Origin: Symbiodinium natans
Taxonomy: Eukaryota > Sar > Dinophyceae > Suessiales > Symbiodiniaceae
Reading direction: 5' to 3'
Assembly: GCA_905221605.1 (NCBI GenBank)
Contig: CAJNDS010002142.1
Span: 571,001-635,000 of the forward strand
DNA length: 64,000 nucleotides
Both the position numbers and the translations under genes were made by a program. The notes below the pieces were generated by a model. The model did not search any database and had not been told where the DNA came from. It saw nothing but the letters and a program-made list of their open reading frames with translations. Shown one piece after another: positions 27,652 through 34,573 of the stretch (position 1 is the first letter of the stretch; each line of letters opens with the position of its first letter).

Positions 27652-30600
27652 CTATTATATTGTATATTGTACATTCATTTTCTACATTACATATTATAGG
27701 TTTTATATTATAGATTATATATTATATGTTATGTATTATATATTATATATTATCTACAATATATTATAGATTATAGATTATCATTATAGATTATATATAT
27801 ATATATATGTATGTATATTATGTGTTGTTATATATTATACATTTTATATCATATTTTGTTTTGTACACTTTTACCTTTGCCCAGAGCACGAGATGTGTTA
27901 CACGGCGCAGGATGGCAGCTTGCATTTTAGAGGGGATGGTCTTGGATATGCTTTAGGCTCCTGTCAGCACTTTGATGGGCAGATCTTGCGAATGTCGTTC
28001 TGTTTTCTGAGGAGCGTTCTCTGAATTAGGATCCCTCTTCGGGGGTCCCTATTATAAGGTGACGTGCCCTAAAACAGCCCCTAGCCTAACCCTAAACCCG
28101 AATCCCCGAACCCAAAAAAGAGGAGCCTAATTTAGAGAGCTGCCCCATGAGGAGCGTGGCACTCGGTGGCGTGCCGCACGACACCTACGGCATGACCACG
28201 TCCAGTGTATCCAGCTCAGTCGGCCATGAAACAGGGTTTAGGGTTTAGGGTTCGGGTTTGCAAAGTTTGGGGTTTAGGGTTTAGGGTTCCTACATGTTCC
28301 TACTCTAAGTAAGCTTCCCTTTTTGGGTCCCGAATAGCACGGAAGGGCCCCACAAAGGGACCCTAGTTTAGAGAACTGCCCACATCTTGGCTAGACCTCC
28401 ATGCCCATAGTTCTTCAATCCTCTAGTGGCAGAGTCTCAAGAGATTTAGGGTTTAGGGTTTGCGGTTTAGGGATGGATGGCAAGCCTTTTCTGGGACCTA
28501 GGTGCACAAATACGTCACTGAGCTGCTGCGAGAACTTGGCGAGGATGAGTCCAAGATAACCAAGTTTCAGACGGGTGGTCCGGATGGAGACCTTGGGAGC
28601 AACGAGATCCTCATCTCCAAGGACTCCGAGGGAAGTTACATGGGCCCTTAACATTCGGCCCCTTATACCTCCCTTTCAAGGGTTCTGAAGTTGGGGCCCT
28701 TGGGTTGAAGAGGGTATATAAGGGGTATATAAGGTTTAGGGTTTAGGGTTTAGGGTTTAGGGTTTAGGGTTTAGGGTTAGGGCCCATGTTAAGGGACCAT
28801 GGAACTGCCCTTACAAGGACATGACCATCGGCATCGTCGACGGCTCAGGGGTCCTCTACGACCCCAGCGGCATCTGCCGGACGGAGCTCACGCGACTCGC
28901 GCAGCAGCGGGTGCCTTGGTAGCCCAGTGGTACCCTTTACTACTTTTTGTTTTTTGCTCTGGGTTCCCTTACAAGGTAACCAACCAGAAGAAGGGCGCCC
29001 TTATTGTAATATTTTTACTGGGCTACCAAGGTGCCCATCAAGGAGTTCAATCGCTGCTTCCTCGGGAATGGTGCGTTCCTGGTCACCGTGGACGTAACTC
29101 GCCTGGGAAAAGATCGAGTAGGGTTCCTTTTGTTGTGGCACTCCAGGCCATGATTGTGGTTACTGTATTTACTTTGGGGGTCCAAGTACGGGACTGGGGA
29201 TTTAGAGGGTGTCTGAGACATTCGGCAATCAAGGAGAGCAACGTGACGCTGCCCGATGGCTCGCTCTGGCTCACTGGGGCAGAGTTGCGGGACAACTTCC
29301 ACCTGACCGCCTCTCCCCCCAACATGGCACCAGATCTCCTATGTCTTGCTGGTTCTTTGTAGGGAATGAGGGAAGTAGGTACTGCATAAAGACCCCTTAA
29401 AGGATTCAGATAGGGGGGATACAAGGTACCTACTTCCCTCTCCTCACCTAAGAACCAGTATGTATATGTCCTACCTTAGACCTACAGTCTCAAAGTTCAA
29501 TGCTTAAGTGGGGTTCCAAGAACAGCGAAGTGCTTTCCAAGCAGGGGAGAAGCAAGATCTAAGGACTACGCGTCAGCAGACCTCTTCGTGCCTTGCGGCG
29601 GGCGACCGAACGCCGTCCTAGCCTTAGCTGAACTACTGTTTCCTTAAGAACCCTAAAAGATACAAGATGGTCCCTAGTTTGCCCTTGCAAGGAAGTGTAT
29701 ATACATATATATATATATACATATTGCATTGTCTTTTTGTTTTTTTTTTGAGGGGGGGGGGGGGGGAGGGGGGGGGGTCTGAAGCAAATAGAAGTTAAAG
29801 TCGGGGCTTCTCCGAAGAAGCTTCAGGGATTCGAGGCTCTGTGTCTTGACGGTTTGAGGAAAATCAGGGGTGAGGCTCCCTAAACCTTAAACTCTAAACC
29901 CTAAACCCTAATTAGGCTGTAGGGCGTTTAAGGGAACTGAGGGTTTTTGAGCTCGAGTGAGCTTGGGGCTGTTTCGGGGCATGCTGACTCTCAGGCTCAA
30001 TATTTTCATAAGGCGTGGGGGTCCAAACCCCAAAAACTGAACCCTAAAGCCTAAACCCCAGAAACCCTGAACCCTAAACCCTCCAATTTTTGGACTCCCC
30101 CCCTCCCCCGCCCCCGTTCCCCCGCAAAGGTGACCACGGACAACGTCAAGAGGCTGTTCACTGCGGATGGATCCAGGCACGGGGGGCTGCCTGCATCAAA
30201 ACCGCCGAACCCTAAGCTCAAAAACCAAGCCCCAAACCTGCAGGGCCCCAAACCCTAAACCCGAAGCCCTAAACCCTAAACCCCAAGCCCTAAGCCCTAA
30301 GCCCTAAGCCCTAAACCCTAAACCCTAACCTCCCTAAACCCTAAACCCTAAACCCTAAACCCTAAACCCTAAACCCTAAACCCTAAACCCTAAACCCTAA
30401 ACCCTAAACCCTAAACCCTAAACCCTAAACCCTAAACCCTAAACCCTAAACCCTAAACCCTAAACCCTAAACCCGAACCCTAGACCCTAAACCTCACTCC
30501 TAAAAGCAACACAACTGAACCCGGCACCGCTCTACCCCCAAACCCTGAACCATGGAATCCTTGATGCCCTGAAGTCCCCCTCTTGCTGTGAGGCCGAAGT

Positions 30601-32163
30601 TTCGCATGATTGTGCCTGGATCTCTATTGCAGACTTTTCATTTATCTGGGAAGAGAGAGAGAGAGAGAGAGAGAGAAAGATAGAGAGAGGGAGAGATTAG
30701 ATAGATATAGACAGGAGAGTAGGACTCTGCTGCCCCTTCACCCCCCACCCCCCACCCCCCCTCCGACCCCCAACGAACGTGTGGTCCTTGTGTGTGACGC
30801 TGCAGACGAACTCGGCTGAGCCCAGCCTCTCCCCCTCTCGTCTTTTGTCCCTGGACTGCCTTTGTGAGCCGTTGTAGCCACCATTTCTCCGCCACCCGCT
30901 GGTGTGGTCTTCAGGGGTCCCCCTTCTGAATGATGTTGAAGGCCACCAGAACCTTAAAGGCGTGGCAGGGCCACGATGTTGTTCTCTTGATGTTCGAAGT
31001 GTGACAGGGCTACATGTCATGAGACCTGCAGTGATCAGAAAAAGCGACAACCGCGTCAGGGCCGTGATGTTCTGATCTTGACATTGAGAAAAGTGTCAGA
31101 AGAGTGTCGTCACGATGTCCTTCTCTCGATGTTCAGAAATGTGCGAAGGTGTCACCGCAAACCCCGCATCTCTTTCACCTAAGGCTTAAACCCCGAAAGC
31201 TTTGCCCTAAACCCTAAACCCTAAACCCTAAACCAGCCCCAAACCCTAAACCCTACAATTGCCTCCGAACGCTAAGCTCGAAAGCCTCTAGACCCACAAG
31301 CCTTTCGACTTGGGACGTTCCCCCTTATACTAACAGTCCTTAATAAGGATTACAATAATAAGGGTCTATAATCCCTATTAAGGACTGTTAGGTAAAAGGG
31401 GGAACATCCCAACCTTTAGACCCCTGAAGTCCAAACCGGCTCGCTACAAAGTTGGCGACTCACCTAGTAGTAGAGTAGGTAACCTTTAACCCTTTTGGGA
31501 CCCTAAACCCTAAACCCTAAACCCTAAACCCTAAACCCTAAACCCTAAACCCTAAACCCTAAACCCTAAACCCTAACATAGTCCTCTTATACTTTCAGAG
31601 GTTTACGGGACAACTAAGCTCAGGTGGAGGGTGCGAACCTCTTCTTCTCGGATCGGGCCCGAGGCCGAATGCACTCACTTCACAGTTTAGGGTTTAGGGT
31701 TTAGGGTTTAGGGTTTAGGGTTTAGGGTTTAGGGTTTAGGTTTTGGGGCTTTAGGGTTTCTGGGTTTGGCAATGCCCATGCATGGCAATTTCCCAAAATT
31801 AGGCGGACCGCCCACTTTATGCGCCTCGGGCAGTCTGTGCACTTTCGCTCGGGTCGTTCTTAAGTGCAGAAAGGACTCCGAATCAATTTGCCACTAATTC
31901 GCTTGGAGCTCTTCACCGTTTTGAGATCCGGAAGTTACGTATTTGCACTGCTTGTGTATGTGCCTGTGGAAACTGGTACAATGTTTTGTTTGCCTCGGAC
32001 TTGGACGTCAAATTGAGATTCTTTTCTGTGCAAACCCTAAACCCTAAACCATAAACCCTGAACTCTAAACCCTTAACCCAAAATTTAAGACTTTCCGCTC
32101 ACATGGTCCTTGAAATCGCACGGTGCGGGTTGCGGGGGCCTCCACGAAAAAGCTGCCGGGGTA

Positions 32164-32232
<69 letters not shown>

Positions 32233-34518
32233 TTTTGGGGGTGTAAGGAGGTTTCACTTTCGCAAACCCACCATAAATGTTTCCATTGAAGGTGTCCTGG
32301 AAGCAGCCGGGGTGCATGTCTTCAAGGATGCATCGACAAACAAGGCCACCCCGAGTTTGTCGTGCCCATCTCTCGAAGTTTCGGTGTAGGGTTGAGGGTT
32401 TTGGGGTTTAGGGTTGAGGGTTTCGGATTTCGGGTTTAGGGTACTGAGCTTGGGAAGGATGAGACTTACATAGGCCGCACGGAAGCGCCAGATCTGCATG
32501 CAGCGATGTGTGCACAAGCTGTCCGAGGGCGGCGTGAATTCCAGCTCCCTGGAAGTGTTTGCGGCCCTGGCTTTGTCTGAAGAGGCGGGGCGGGCATTTA
32601 CTCTGTAGTGCACTATATGTATATATATATACATGCGCATATTGATGTTACCAAGAAACGACTACTCACAATCGCAATAATCGAAGCCATACTCGACAAT
32701 CAGACTAGGCATCATCAGAATATGTACATGCTAGCAAGAAACTGCACGAACATTATTGGCCAAAGCCAATCTTTTGATGAGGACAACACACTTAGGGAAT
32801 TCCCTGATGAAGGGTGCGCTTTGTGAGGGTTGCTACTACAAGGATTCTACCACTTGAGGGTATATGAGGGGCATCCCTATTTGGGAAATGCTCCATCCTT
32901 ATACCCTTAACCCCTATGTGCACTTCAGCCCTCAACCCTCAAGCCTAAACCCTAAACCCTAAACCCTTAACCCTAACCCCTAACCCCTAAACCCTAAACC
33001 CTAAACCCTGAACCCTAAACCCTCGACCCTCAACCCTAAACCCTAAACCCCAAACCCTAAACCCTGAACCCTCACCCTTAATCCCAAGCAGGATCACTCT
33101 GCCATGATGTGCTACAATCCGGTCTATGGCGGCGTGCCGCCGCAGTTTTACGAGACCTACGTTGCGCAGATCCAGGCAGCGGGCTGTCCATGCACGACGC
33201 TACCACAGCCACGTACTTTAAGATGCCTGACTTAGGGTTTAGGGTTTAGGGTTTCGGGTTTAGGGTAGGGCGATGCTTGATAGTAAGAAAAAGGCAACAG
33301 AAAGCTTTCCCATTACCTGCAACAAGTGGCGCCCGCCAGCGCATGAAGGGATGCGTGGAAAATTTCCTCCTTTAAAGGGGGAGTTTGGCCGCAAGGGCTT
33401 GGCCAGGGGTTTAGGGTTTAGGGTTTAGGGTTTCGGGTTTCGGGTTTCGGGTTTAAACCGTAACCCTAAAGCACTACCCCTAAACCCTAAACCTGCAGGA
33501 GACCATCATGGAGAACGCTCGGCGGGAGTTCCGCGCCATCTGGAATCTTGCATCACCTTTTTTAGGGCAGTTGCACATTTTGGTGATGGCTTGTTTTGAG
33601 GGGCCCCCAGAAGGGAGCCTTAATCATATTCCCCTACAATCCCTAAGGTCACCTTGCAAGGGTCCCTCCTTTAGTCCCTTGATCGCTGCTGGCTTGCAAG
33701 GGGTTACAACTCAAGGGATCAGAGTTTTGGTCTTGAGTGCCAAAGTTTGTGGATTTTCCAAGGGATTAAGACTCGTACCCCTATGGTCGTACCCCTAAAG
33801 CTTCCCCTTAATTGCTCCTCATATGGCCCTGATACTACCTTATATTAAGGATCTTTAAAAAGTGTCCTCAAAACCCAAGCGTACAACCTTAAGGGTCCAA
33901 GGTGCAACACATAGAGGCTTTGCAAGGATATCGCTCTTTTCCCGTATTGACCTTGCTTTTCCTGAAGAACCTCCTTTCAGAATATCGAACTCAGGCTCCA
34001 AAACGCTGCCTGGTTTTTGATGCTGGGAATCCCAAGCCAATGATCTCGCATCCCAGGCCTAGGGACCGGAATTTGCACGTAGGAAGACTAGGACTCGGAG
34101 TAGGCCTTGATCCTATAAATCCTAAACCCTAAACCCTAAACCGACCCTCAGAGAGCAGCAGACCCCAGGAAATGCAACTCCGGCCGTGGCATCTCAAAAG
34201 TCCAAGCCACGAAGATGATCTCCGGAGCCTTTGCTCAAGCAATCTTCGGAAGGTTTGGGGGTTTAGGGTTTAGGGTTAGGGGTTTAGGGTTTAGGGTTTA
34301 GGGTTTAGGGTTTAGGGTTTAGGGTTTAGGGTTTAGGGTTTCAACCTCCGGGACCCCACCTAGTTAGTGGACTTGCGAGTTCTGAGGAGGGAGGGATGAG
34401 GGTTTTAGAGGGAACCGCTCCGGTGGTGCTGAGAACGCTATTACTGCGATTATTTGCTTAAGAACCACCAAACGATAAAGATATGTTCTTCCTTACGCGG
34501 GTAATGCAGGGATGTTTA

Positions 34519-34573
<55 letters not shown>

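Noticed and set aside
28799-29362. 187-codon frame.
   Set aside because: It runs through two real exons but also through the introner at 28911-29030 and another intron; partly in the wrong frame.
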